A stretch of DNA of 64,000 bases, taken from Cornus controversa (Eukaryota; Streptophyta; Magnoliopsida; Cornales; Cornaceae). The stretch lies in NCBI GenBank assembly GCA_026545225.1, contig CM048848.1:18341353-18405352 (forward strand). Reading direction: 5' to 3'. The notes under the pieces were generated by a model that was not told where the DNA came from, did not search any database, and was given only the letters and a program-made list of their open reading frames with translations. This document shows positions 44,043 through 54,888 of the stretch, in pieces (the first letter of the stretch is position 1; each line of letters begins with the position of its first letter). Made by a program: the position numbers and the translations under genes.

Positions 44043-44757
44043 AACCCCAACAGTTTCTACGTGTATTCTAGCACACAGTTAAGTTCGTTATGTATATTGG
44101 TCACTCTGCTATAAAATCTTCATTCTGGGCGACCCCATTGACATAGAGCCAGCTATGATGAACCTGCAAGATATTAGAGAAACAATTCATGAGTAGCACC
44201 CAACATTGGTGCAGTGCGGTTAACGAATACAAAAATAATAATATATGTACATCATTTTCAATTAAACCCAATCCAAAATGTGTGCCATTAACAAGTCACC
44301 AGCTACTCATCAATATTGATAATATCATGAAACATATAAACCTCCAATGAGGCAAAGGCCTTGAAATAAATTTGTGGACAGCACACTTTCTTGTTTCTCA
44401 AAAGACTATACAGGTAGCTACCAAGTATGGTCAACCATCAACTTGATCAGATTGTACAGAAAAAAAAATTATTCTTCATTTTTCTTACATGGGAACAGGG
44501 ATTAAATTCAAATTGTTGAAGTTTACAGCCGGTGTATATTGACGAGGGAAAGGCATAGGGTAAAAAACTGGATATACCAAGTCTCCTGCTCTTGCCACAA
44601 TTCTTTTTATGAAGATAAGAGGCGTATTCAGGACAAGATGCAGTAAAGAGAAAATGAAATTTTAATGAACAGCAAACACTAAAGCATAGGAATCAGTCAA
44701 ATTTTCTGCTGAACTAACAAACCTGTGCTGGAGCTCGAAAAATAACAATATCATGTG
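44043..44757 (-). pseudogene. Plastid-type signal peptidase I, copy 2
   Basis: The same three exons as 28870-29649, with different damage. Exon 44757-44723 reads DIVIFRAPAQ without the stop seen in copy 1. Exon 44610-44578 has lost 46 bp at its start and 6 bp at its end including the donor, but reads IKRIVARAGDL, so Arg is present where copy 1 has TGA. Exon 44163-44043 reads VHHSWLYVNGVAQNEDF and then meets TGA where copy 1 has CGA (GAG CGA CCA against GAG TGA CCA). The two copies therefore lost function independently after the duplication, or at least went on decaying independently. In plastids this enzyme removes thylakoid-transfer or envelope signals. Neither copy can do so. Confidence 0.72.
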
Positions 44758-44759
44758 TA

Positions 44760-45560
44760 GCAATAATGCTTTAGCAGAAATCAGGAGTTGAAAACACTGA
44801 CTATGAACAGCAACAGCAATAATAGCTATCTGAATCTTTATTGTACATTTGACCATAGCCATAACCATTTTTAAAATGAACAATATACTAGAGGATTTCA
44901 ATGTCAAAAAAATTAAATGATGGCAGAACATGTGAATTCCATTGATTCCACTTCATTGTTTTCCTTGAAAAGTTCCTGAAGCAGCAAACAACCAAAAGAT
45001 TAATCTCCCAAAGTTTGTCTTAGAAAGCCAAACCTTGTATTATAGCTGACCTGATAAAGAATGTTTATTATATCATACTTCCAATTTCATAAAGAAATTT
45101 CTTTTTTATATCTATGAAACAAGGGATTGTTTCTTAAAGTAATGAGATGAGAATCTTTGTCATTAGACTATCCTCTTGAGGTTTATGTAGTCATTGGTTG
45201 ATGTAATGGTATTTGGATAGAAAAGTGTGAGAACTCAGGGTTGAGTTTTAAAATAGCTAATCACTTTGTATAAGATAATGTAAAAGAAACATTTGTATCT
45301 AGCTTTACTCACAAGAGAGATTATTTCAATGTATGTGATGGTCACTTTAATTTGGCCTTTCAAACTAGAGTTTATTTTCCATGAAATTATATTCCATTTA
45401 AAAAAATAATGATTTGATTCTCCTTCAAAGCTTGACCTGATGTAATGTTGTTCCATTCTGATACTCCCAATTTCCACAACAGATGAAATGTATACTTAAA
45501 AGTATTAAGAAAGCAATACACTGGCACTGGAATTCTTAAAGTCATCTTGCTGAAACCTTT

Positions 45561-45611
<51 letters not shown>

Positions 45612-46000
45612 TAATGGAAATAGAAGCAAATTTCACTGCTCATATCATTGGTAAGGAGATCACATTCTACTATGAAGTCTGTTCTTCACCTTCCTAGTAT
45701 TTTGGTTAATCCATGCAATAAAAGGAATGGTTAGAATAGATTGGATTAATCAATGCCCCATTTACCTTTTACATAACTTTTTGTAATTGAAAATTCTACC
45801 ATCTTGGCAGGTAAATTAGAAAAATGAGGAACTCTCATCATGTTGCCTGGTAGGAAACATATATATATATTTTTTATCCCTCTGTCTACGAATCCTAGAA
45901 CCCCTGACCTTAGGTGAGGCCAGTCAAGGGGGAAAAATTGAATCCAATACCTTAGGAGATGATTTGCACCTGAAGTCCATCCAACAGAGCACCAGAACAG
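44760..46000. other. Spacer between signal peptidase and cyclin (copy 2)
   Basis: Includes a (TA)n run at 45564-45607. No exon recognised. Confidence 0.45.
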
Positions 46001-46090
46001 TTACACGACTGCCTTACCTCTGCTGCTCAGGTTCTGGAGAAACTCTGGAGGAATTGAAGGAGGGCAGTGCTTCTTTGCAATAAATTTATA

Positions 46091-46882
46091 CTGATTCACA
46101 GAGACACAGCACTTTAGGTTAGAACATGTAGATGTCAGCAACCATAACAGTAAAATCTTCTTTTTGGTGGACTATTTCAAAAAACCTTGCACCAAGAGAC
46201 AAATAGTTTAAAAAAATAATAGATTATGTTATGACCACTTGTTTTATTGACAATTTTTTTCAAGTGAAGATATAAAAAAACTTAAGAGATGATTTATCTC
46301 TAAAATTTTTTTCTTAATCAGCTACTTCCACAATAATTGACAATAAATTTATACTGATTCACTGACTGAAGTTCCATAAGTAATCTGGCAAACTTTAAGC
46401 AAAGAAAATCAGGTGATCAACAAGCATCAGTCCTCTAGAGTACCAGACCGTATACGGTTTCAATGTATTTGTAAAAATTATTTAAGTGTTTTTTTTCATG
46501 CTTCTCATCAATAAGACCAGCTTTATTCGGGTGTCAAGCCTTGCTCTAAGACATTTCATCAATTACAAGGAAACATCAAGTGCAGTAAGCCACAGGATTT
46601 TAAACTATTCTGCACAAAATGATAGAAAACATTTTTAATCCCCAAAAGCAAACTTGTAGACAGATTCTTGTAACATTTTGTCCTCTCAACAAGATTTGTC
46701 ATTGTAAAGTACTTCTGTCTCCCACATCTTTATATTACTTGGGCACAAAAATAGTCCTAATGACTATTGCAAGTTTATAGTAGAACATTCTTTAAGAATG
46801 AAGAACCAAAATGATTGTTAAATCTGATCATGTGTGTTGTTTAGAGAGGAAGAGAGAATCTCGCATGAGAAATTTTGCTTAC
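46091..46882 (-). other. Last cyclin intron (copy 2)
   Basis: Between donor GTAAGC after 46883 and acceptor ...GAATCAG before 46090. Its left 520 bp are the segment missing from copy 1. Confidence 0.7.
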
Positions 46883-48561
46883 CTTATGCGGACTATATTT
46901 TTCTCTAATTGCAGGTAAACTAGAACCGTGGCTGTTACAACAAAGACTATGCAGCACCTTAACAACACCACATAAATCAGAGGGATTGTAATGTGTGTCA
47001 TGTCGCAAAGTGGAATTCTGTATTAAATCAAATAAATGCTTGAAACATGTTAGAAGTGTTTTCAATATAGAGTGGGGATAAAAATCCCTAGAACTGTATC
47101 TATTATGAATATTAGGCAACACGTACCCAAGGTCTCTTCGAAGGGATAAACATATAGTTGGCCAAGAAAATCGCTGAAGCAGCAACAAGTGATGGAGGAT
47201 AAGAAAGCATACTGTACTCTGGAAGAGATAACTCTGCAAGGTAGTTTGCCAAACACTCTAGCTGGAATGATGGAGCCTACAAAGATTAAAGAACATCTAC
47301 GCAATTAAAAAAAGTTGTCCATCTTGTGACCAAATGACTCTAATTATCTAATTTTTATTGTCCAGAATAGTATTCTGAATAATTGGTACCATATTGGCCT
47401 TAATTATTTTTGTTACAAACTTTACCACTATTCTGACAATCACAATGTTCCAACTATGAACTATTTATAGAATGGAGGAAAATTAAAAATCTAAAAACAA
47501 AGTAATCCAGTCCATGATCATACCTCATGTAGAGACCGTGACCAATTTTGGCCGGTTTTGCATTTTTCGCATTATAATTGCCATAAATGCATTTTGAGTG
47601 GTGTTTAACATGTTTTGAGTGTAGGAAACATGTTTGGGAAGTGTTTTTAAGGTTTTGGAAAGTTTTCGGGAGAATTGGAGAAGTTTGACTTTTTGGTCAA
47701 ACCGGGGCCCGGGATGTGACTTAAGTGGGCCCGGGAATCCGGAAAATTTTCAAAAATATTTATTTTTGGGAATGGCTGAGATGAAATATTTAGAGAGTAG
47801 AGGAAGTGATTTCGAGTCCGTAGGAGTTTTCGGAATCGAAAAAGGAGTCCGGGAAGGTGCGTTAAGTGGCCTAGGGGTATTTTGGTCTTTTCGTGACCTA
47901 GGGGCCTTAAATGGTCAAAATCTGCACGGCTGCTTCTCTCTCTATATTGCTCCCACTTCTTCTCTCTTCCTTCTCTCTAGATTTTGGTGGTCTTCTGCTT
48001 GGATTCAAGGCTTGCCGAATGAGGGAGATACGTAGGGGACGACTAGGGCTTCCCTTTGAACCGATCAAAGTTGCGGTTTGGCAAGGTTGACATTGCTGGA
48101 AATTTGAGAAGTGCTTGGAAGGCCTTCATTTTCGAGGTGGGGGTGTTCTTTCTCATCTACTTGTCGATTCTAGGGTTTCGGGTGAAGTGGTAAGAGCTAA
48201 GGTTGTGTATTGCATGTTTTAGAGATGTAAGAGGGGTGGGATAATGTATTTTTTATTCTTCTCTTGAGTCTCTTGTATGCAATAGATGTGTATCTCCTAG
48301 TATGCATGATGTGGGTGACAAATGCATGAGAATGTGGGAGGATGAGAGCATGTATGCTTATATGCTAGCTTTTGTGCATATATGTGGAAATGTGTTATAT
48401 TGGGCATATATGTGTTATGTGTTGTAAGTGAGTTAAATGGATGCTATATGTTTTTATTAATTAGCATGTGCATTGTGAGGCATAAAATTAAATGCTTGAT
48501 GTTTATATGTTCGAAAATGCATATATTGGGGCCGTTGTGAGGAAACGGGGAAGTGTGGTTG

Positions 48562-48862
48562 AATTGCCTAGAGTAGGTCAATACTCGGAGAGGGCGTTGG
48601 AGTGGTTGCGTCACCTTGGAGTAGGTAGATACTCGGTGACGGTGGTTTACTCACCTTGGAGTAGGTAAATACTCGGTGGAGATTCTAAAAAGGTTGCACA
48701 ATCGCCTTGGAGTAGGTAAATACTCGGTGATTGTGGTTACTCACCTTGGAGTAGGTAAATACTCGGTGAGAATTCAAGAAAGGGGGCCAAGTCACCTTGG
48801 AGTAGGTAAATACTCGGTGACGGTGGTCTATCCACCTTGGAGTAGGTAAATACTCGGTGGCA
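48562..48862. repeat. Seven-unit hairpin array, core CACCTTGGAGTAGGTAAATA + CTCGGTG
   Basis: Six well-conserved units start at 48609, 48650, 48698, 48740, 48791 and 48832, plus one diverged unit near 48566. Each has an inner AGTA/TACT stem around GGTAAA and an outer stem ending CACC/GGTG. The bases outside CACC/GGTG differ between units but remain complementary. Confidence 0.88.
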
Positions 48863-49638
48863 GAATTGGAATGGTGTGGAAAAGTGTCTCGGTTTCATGA
48901 TTCGGTCAAGAATTATGTTGGGATGTCGAGTTGAGTCCGAGGGAGAGACAAGTGTATGATTATTGCCTTCATTTGAATTATGAAGCATGATAAGTGTTTA
49001 ATTCATCCCTATATGTATATATGCATTGTTGTGAGTGAACATGATGTATGTTGAATGATATGTGAAATGTTGTGACATGCATCCATGTAGGTCGTGTCGG
49101 GTCGGCACTTAGGTGGGTTGGGGTATCTCTACTGAGCCGCAGTGGTGCTCACCCCTTTATTCTAAATATTTTACAGATAAAGCGCCGATGACGGATGGGA
49201 CATGAGTGTCCAAGTGGAACACTAGTGGTGGTTTTGCTATCTTTTGGAGTTTTGAGCATTTTTGTGGCTATCCATGCCGGCTTGTGGCATGTGACTTCCC
49301 TTTTAGTTGTGGTTGTACTTTAGACATATGTAATTTGGATGTATGTATGGGATTTTAAATTTGTTGAGTGTGAAAAGACAACGGTTTAATTTATGTAATG
49401 CCCATGGCGGCACTTGATTCAGTTTGATGATGCTTCCATTTTGAATGGGTTGTGTTTGTGAAAGAAATGGTTCATTTTGGTGTATATATTCATTTATGAA
49501 TGTGATCTTGATTGTGAGATTGATGTTGGAACCTTCCATTTATGTTGTTAATCTTGTTTGAGGGGTTCTAGGATGATAGAATGTTGATTGGATTCCAATT
49601 GGATCATGTATGAGGCTGTTGGAAGTCCCTGGAGGTGC

Positions 49639-49885
49639 ATTTCGATCAATCGAGATTCAATCTCGATCAATCGAGATGCCTATTTCGATCAATCGAAGTT
49701 CCCATTTCGATTGATCGAAAGGGTGATGATTTATGGTGATTTTCGGAGTCCAGGAAGGAGGAATTTCGATCAATCGAGACCCCTATCTCAATCAATCGAA
49801 ATATTGCAGGTCTGGGGTCCCGAGAGGGTGAAAATCTCGCTTGAATTTCGATTAATCGAGATTTAATCTCGATCAATCGAGATTA
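49639..49885. repeat. Cluster of about eight TCGATYRATCGA palindromes in the Tekay-type solo LTR
   Basis: For example ATTTCGATCAATCGAGAT, ATCTCGATCAATCGAGAT and ATTTCGATTGATCGAAAG, in groups of four, two and two. The same 18-bp word as in the unrelated Athila LTRs. Confidence 0.88.
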
Positions 49886-50693
49886 CTATTCACAGCTTTT
49901 TCCAAAACTTCATTTCGATGTAATTTCTTCGTTCTAGATCGGAATTGAGTGTGGGTTTTTTTGAACTTGAGTATTTTTTTATTCTCTATCCAATGGTGTA
50001 AGCCTCAGTTCCAGATTCCACACACAGAAATTTTTGAGGCTCAAAAGTGAGTGATTCTTAAAAGTGTGGGCAAGTAAATGTTCACTAAGGTGTGTTATTT
50101 GATGTAGGGCCCATGGGGGTTGGTTAAGATGGATTTGTGTGCATTCATATGCAAGAATTAGGTTAAGCTTCCACAGAGAATGAGGGTAATGAGGGTCTAT
50201 TGGGACTAATGGACGGGTTAACCTCCGGTTTCCCGGGAGTCGGGGGATCGGGGCGTTACACCTCAATCCCTTGAGCAGCATGAACAAATCGCCTATATGT
50301 TATGTGTCAATGAATTGCAAGTCAATGTGAAGAGGAGCTTACACAAAATCACAAATTATATTCAATAAGAATCAAGAATCTAGTCATTACCTCAAAAAAC
50401 ATTTAACCGTCAGAGCTGTCATTTCAAACTTCAAATAATTTAGAACAGAAGATTCCATTTGCAAAACCTGCAGAACTTGTGTTGCTTACCGCTCATGAAA
50501 ATTAAAAAGCAACATGTAGAAAATGCACAATTTAGCTACATGAAAATAAAACCAAACCTCCTCTTTGAAGTATGTGTTATCAGTTATGTAACAAAATTCT
50601 TCCACCTGGGGTGTGCAAATCTCCTCATATTTGCTGGCAATATCATTTTATTGTCACCATCCATGTTCTGAACCTTGGAAAAAATAAAAAATA

Positions 50694-50701
50694 TACATAC
50701 A

Positions 50702-50737
<36 letters not shown>

Positions 50738-50768
50738 TATATAGAGAGAGGGAGAGGGAGAGAGATCG
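50694..50768. repeat. Microsatellites (ATAC)n, (TA)n, (GA)n in a cyclin intron
   Basis: About nine ATAC units, then TATATATA, then GAGAGAGG. They lie between exons 50941-50814 and 50633-50558. Confidence 0.9.
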
Positions 50769-51226
50769 TGAAGAGGAGAAAACAAACACAAGAGGGGGGC
50801 CATATTTTCTTATGTGGCTATCATCATGCATGCAACACCAAACAATTGTAAACGTTGCCTATCCATCACATTCCCAAAAAGATACCGATCAATGTAATTA
50901 ATAGTCAAATACAATGTATCTGGGACGAGCTCTTCAGTGACCTGCAGATGTATTTATAGTTAAGCTTGTCATTTATCATATAGAAGTATATACAGTTCTA
51001 CACTCTTGGTTTCTGTAAAGGGTGGCAATAATGCCAACCAGGACTTTGGTAATCCAATTAAAATACCCCTAAATGCACATGTTCAGGGGTATTGTCGTTC
51101 CATATTGTTAATACTATCAGCCACCATTATTTACCTCCACATGCCAGTCAATGAGTATTGCGCGCATGCTGGAATTGATGTTTTTCTGGACTCTCTCCAT
51201 GAAATCTGTGGAAGGCCTTTTCTTGC

Positions 51227-52129
51227 CTAGAAACACACACATGAAGGAGGTATAAAATGAATTAGGATCGATAGTTCCAAACAAATCCACAAATATGATT
51301 ATTGCAACTCAGCTTGATTCTCATAGGGAAAATAAACAATTGCACAGATTTTCCAAAAGAAAAACATAAATCTAGAATCATTTATATCTAAATAAGCATG
51401 CTAGTGCGCTTTCAGATACATCACTGCAAACAAGCAAAAACACTTGCACATTAAATCCTAAAGGGAACAAACTCCACACCTTACGTGCCCCACAAGTATT
51501 TTCAGATATCCTGTTGATGTCAGTCCTAAGAATTCATGAGATTTTGCTTCAAGTTAGGAGAAACTATCCTACTGGACGACATTATTCTCAATCATAATAC
51601 TTGTTAGTTTCTCCATAGCACATTGTTGAACAGCTCTCCCAAGCATGTAACCCCCACCAAATTTCTCCATTTATTGGAAGTGAAAATTTGTAAGGTGAAA
51701 AGACAAAATTCTATGATGTTGTGACATTGTAATCTAAAGTAATTGAATAACTAATTGTCTTATGTTTAAGTCATTGATTTGTAAATTAAAGAAAAAATTA
51801 ATAGTTGATAGTTAAAATGAACATATACACTATGTTCAAATTAAATGTAGGAAGATGTGTCTATTTTTGTGTACATAATATATCATGTATCATACATCTC
51901 TCGCAACCCAATCAAGGGCTTCTCTGTCCCCTTTCCCAAAACAATACTATTTAAAGAAAATAAAAAAGTCTTGTTAAATTTGCCTTCGTAGCCTTAGTAT
52001 TCTAGAAACCATGTCTTTTCAACTTTCAACTACTGTGAGATGTTTTTCTTGTCGGATCTCAAGTTGCCATCTCACCTAAAACTAATTGGGGTTAAGGAGG
52101 GTAAGCTTTTAATCTTTTAAAGGCTAACA
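51227..52129 (-). other. Cyclin intron sequence
   Basis: AT-rich, no exon recognised. It forms part of the long intron between 53694 and 51226. Confidence 0.55.
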
Positions 52130-53350
52130 CACATCCGGTTAAGAGTGCCACGTGAACCAACAACAAGCATGAGAGTAGTATCCAAAAACACTCCCCCACA
52201 CGATGACACTCACGCAAGTCGAACCCATGATCTCTAGCTCTGATGCAGTGTTCTTAGTAGGACGGGAGCCAAAGTGAGCAACAAAAGCCATCTGATCTAG
52301 AACAGTAACTAACTCAGGTGCATGAGCAGGAGGAAAAGGCATCTGAAGTAAGCGAAGTTTACGTTCATCACTCTCAATAGTATCAAAGGACTAATACAGA
52401 GATGGCAGAGGTGATGTGTTGAGGATCTAAGCACAAAGAGGCTTGAACTCAGGCTTCAATCCCATCAAGAACTAAGTTAAGTCGCTTAAACACTATAGCA
52501 GCCGCCTCTGTAGAAAACTCACTCAAGGGCTCATGTTCGGCCAGCTCTTCCCACCTTGTCTGCAAATATCCAAAATAATCGGCTACTAATAACTGCAAGG
52601 TAGCTTGAGAAGCCCGAGAGATATCTCGGTAAAGCTCAAAAATTATCACTTCATTACAAGCATAAGCATACATCTGTGTCAAAGCACTCCAACACCCATA
52701 GACAATATAATGGAATATGAACATATTGTATATCCTAGGCTCCATAGAATTAAATAGCCACCAAGAATAGTACAATTGTCTATATCCCATTCAATAAATT
52801 TGAAATGTCCCACATCAGGTTTTTTCTCGATGCCAAGGATCCAACCTGTCTTTCCTTTTCCACCCAAGTATAGACGAAATGATCGAGACCACAAAGCAAA
52901 GTTTGTACCATCAAACATCACACTAGTCACACGTTGAGCAACAGAAGAAGATTGTCACAAAATCAACCCACAAATAAATATCCGGATAGCAGTCTACAAA
53001 TCTGCCAGAGAAAAAAAAATCGGCAAAGATGATCCAGAAAGATGCTGCCGAACACACCGGCAGCCCCACAAAGTTAAAATTTTCAAAGGACCCCTTAGTT
53101 CGGGAATGCCCCTAAACAGGGGTCAAAAAGAAGGCTAAAACCCTCCCCTTGCTCTGTCGCTAGCTGCGACTTGAAGAAAGAGAAGAGAAGGGTTGCGCCA
53201 AGAGAAAGAGAGAGAGAGGACTAGGGGGTTTGCGTTGCGAGAGGGAGAAGGGCTGGGAGGCAACACCAAGAGAGGAAGAGAGAAAGGGTCACGGAGATGC
53301 AGTGGGGCTGAAGAGGCTACAGTGGTTCTCTCACTATGTAGAATTTTAGA
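52130..53350 (-). mobile_element. Copia gag fragment inside the cyclin intron
   Basis: Minus strand: MFDGTNFALWSRSFRLYLGG (start of a copia Gag, about 52925), DNCTILGGYL, then in another frame the UBN2-like Gag body (ELYRDISRASQATLQLLVAD, LSEFSTEAAAIVFKRLNLVL) down to about 52150 (LRLLQMPFPPAH... FVAHFGSR). A purine-rich leader lies at 53140-53330. There are several frameshifts, no pol, and no LTR pair was identified. It is in the same orientation as the cyclin. Confidence 0.7.
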
Positions 53351-53693
53351 ATGACTTACTCAATTGAGGAGCTTGCATCTATATTTATATACATTGAGAA
53401 TATTACATGGAAGGAAAGAAATAAAATTAAATAAAGGAATAACTGAAAGTCAAACCAATACTTTTTGAAACCAATACTTTAAGAAAGCAGAGGATATTGA
53501 CCTTCTTGGTCTTGCTTTGTTCTTGGGCTGCGCTCCATTTTTGAGCGCTCTTTAATGAAATCTTATTTTTAAAAAAATAGAGGATATTGTCTAAACACCA
53601 GTAAATAAGAATAATTTAGAAACTGTATATTTGGTAATTCCAAGGATATGATGCACAAAAAAATAACATATAAAAATTTATACGAAAGTAGAT
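53351..53693 (-). other. Cyclin intron flank right of the gag relic
   Basis: No feature recognised other than a donor-like GTTCAACATC directly after exon 53842-53694. Confidence 0.5.
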
Positions 53694-54485
53694 GTTGAAC
53701 CTCAGATGCTAGCAAGTGCTTGTAAATGTCACAAGCCATGGTTGCACATAATTGTGGGTCCATGAGATTGTCATCACCATCAACAATCTTATCAGTTGTT
53801 TCCTTCTCAGGAAGTACATCTCTCTTGCAGATATTTCCTGTGAGCCATACAATTGAAAAAAGATAACGAAGGCAAGAAGAAATAATAACCATTAATTTCC
53901 CAAAAAAAAAAAAAAAACCATTGTTCACATACCATAAAAATTAAACATTATTCCTGGCTTAAATTTTTATAACCAAATTTTTCATGACAACATCCAAAAA
54001 TAGATGAACTCAAAAAGTCCTAATCTACAAATTTCCATTAAAGGAGGAAATTCCAACGACTTAGACAAGTAAAATGGAAAAGAAAAATAAAATAAAATAT
54101 ATCGGAATATGAAACCTGCTTCTTCTTCATGCTTTGAAATGTGGATTTTTCTATATGTCTTTCTCTCAATGGAATTATTTGCTGATATATCGTTGTTGTC
54201 TAAATATTCAACGCCATGACTCATCATAGAATCGCAAGTAGTTTCATCTGAAGAAAATATGCCTTTTGAATGAATTGGAGAAACATCTGTGCTACATGAC
54301 ATTGTAGGGACAGTAACCTTAGAGAGAGTTTGATCACTTCCCAGGAAAGAAATAACTTTACAAGAAACAACTACACTTGGTTCCACAGTTGAGCCTATTG
54401 GCAAAGTACTTCCAGATTATCCTGCATTATTAATGCAAGCAGAATATCCCTTCCTGGCATTTGTAATTTTCACCACATTTGGTAC

Positions 54486-54888
54486 CTTTAAATATGAAAT
54501 TCAATCAATCATTTTTCTCAAATATAGAGCAGGTACACTTCAGATGCTAGAAGCTAAAAGTTAATAATTTATATTCCACAAGAAATAAAACAAAAATTGA
54601 AGTGCAGAGTAAAAGCCTTTTGGACATTGAACTGTCTAGAAGAATAGGTCAATGAGACCAATTCATCTGCAGCAGACTCCTCTATTTCAGGAGTTCAAAA
54701 CACCTCAACAAACTCCACTTACTTAGGAGTATAGATAACAACCTTTCAATTTTGAATGCATACGTTGTATAGGCAACTAAGTAGGATAACAATTACGTTT
54801 CTATTTAAATTCCTTGTATAGGGACAACAGAAAACAATAGAAATTCAAGCCTTCAGATTTTTTATCAACTTGAGTATACACTCTATAT
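54486..54888. other. Boundary region between the cyclin and the copia element
   Basis: It should contain the cyclin first exon or the copia 5' LTR. I could recognise neither an ATG exon with cyclin features nor an LTR start. Confidence 0.35.

Larger units (their letters stand above)
47528..50260 (-). mobile_element. Solo LTR (2733 bp), Ty3/gypsy Tekay/Del type
   Basis: The minus strand starts TGTAACGCCCCGATCCCCCG and ends GGTCACGGTCTCTACA. The 5-bp target duplication CCTCA flanks it (47523-47527 and 50261-50265). The TGTAAC-GCCCC start resembles the Tekay LTR at 60290 (TGTAACACCC). It sits exactly at the cyclin exon 50292-50262 and its splice donor. The paralogous site at 36577-36590 is empty. 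It carries the hairpin array (48562-48862) and a TCGAT palindrome cluster (49639-49885). Confidence 0.95.
42328..50532. repeat. Segmental duplication, copy 2
   Basis: Partner of 26738-36852. Copy 2 lacks the first half of the copia LTR (the 430-bp difference at 42670) and carries the 2.7-kb solo LTR at 47528-50260. Its cyclin continues beyond the border into 50533-54485, so copy 2 holds the more ancestral arrangement. Confidence 0.92.
46001..54485 (-). pseudogene. CYCA1-like: A1-type cyclin gene, ten recognisable exons, broken by insertions and point lesions
   Basis: Minus-strand exons in order: 54485-54116 (SIERKTYRK region), 53842-53694 (MDPQLCATMACDIYKHLLAS), 51226-51135 (KRPSTDFMERVQKNINSSM), 50941-50814 (VPDTLYLTINYIDRYL), 50633-50558 (KYEEICTPQVEEFCYIT), 50467-50391 (VLQMESSVLNYLKFEM), 50292-50262 (RFVHAAQGIE), 47276-47127 ([11 protein letters not shown]), 47017-46883 (AIREKYSPHK) and 46090-46001 (YKFIAKKHCPPSIPPEFLQN). 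Exon phases fit throughout, and both cyclin folds are covered. The order and the ending are those of mitotic/S-phase A1 cyclins, the regulatory partners of CDKs. Lesions: TAA at 54417-54419, a one-base deletion at the start of the 51226 exon, two missing codons (EELVPD), donor AT for GT at 50812-50813, and a solo LTR at the 50262 donor. The true first exon was not found. Introns carry a copia gag relic and microsatellites. Confidence 0.88.

Noticed and set aside
48562-48862. Regularly spaced repeats with hairpins, CRISPR-like at first sight
   Set aside because: Plant nuclear DNA, spacers of 8-26 bp that are themselves related, no cas genes, and the array lies inside a bordered LTR.
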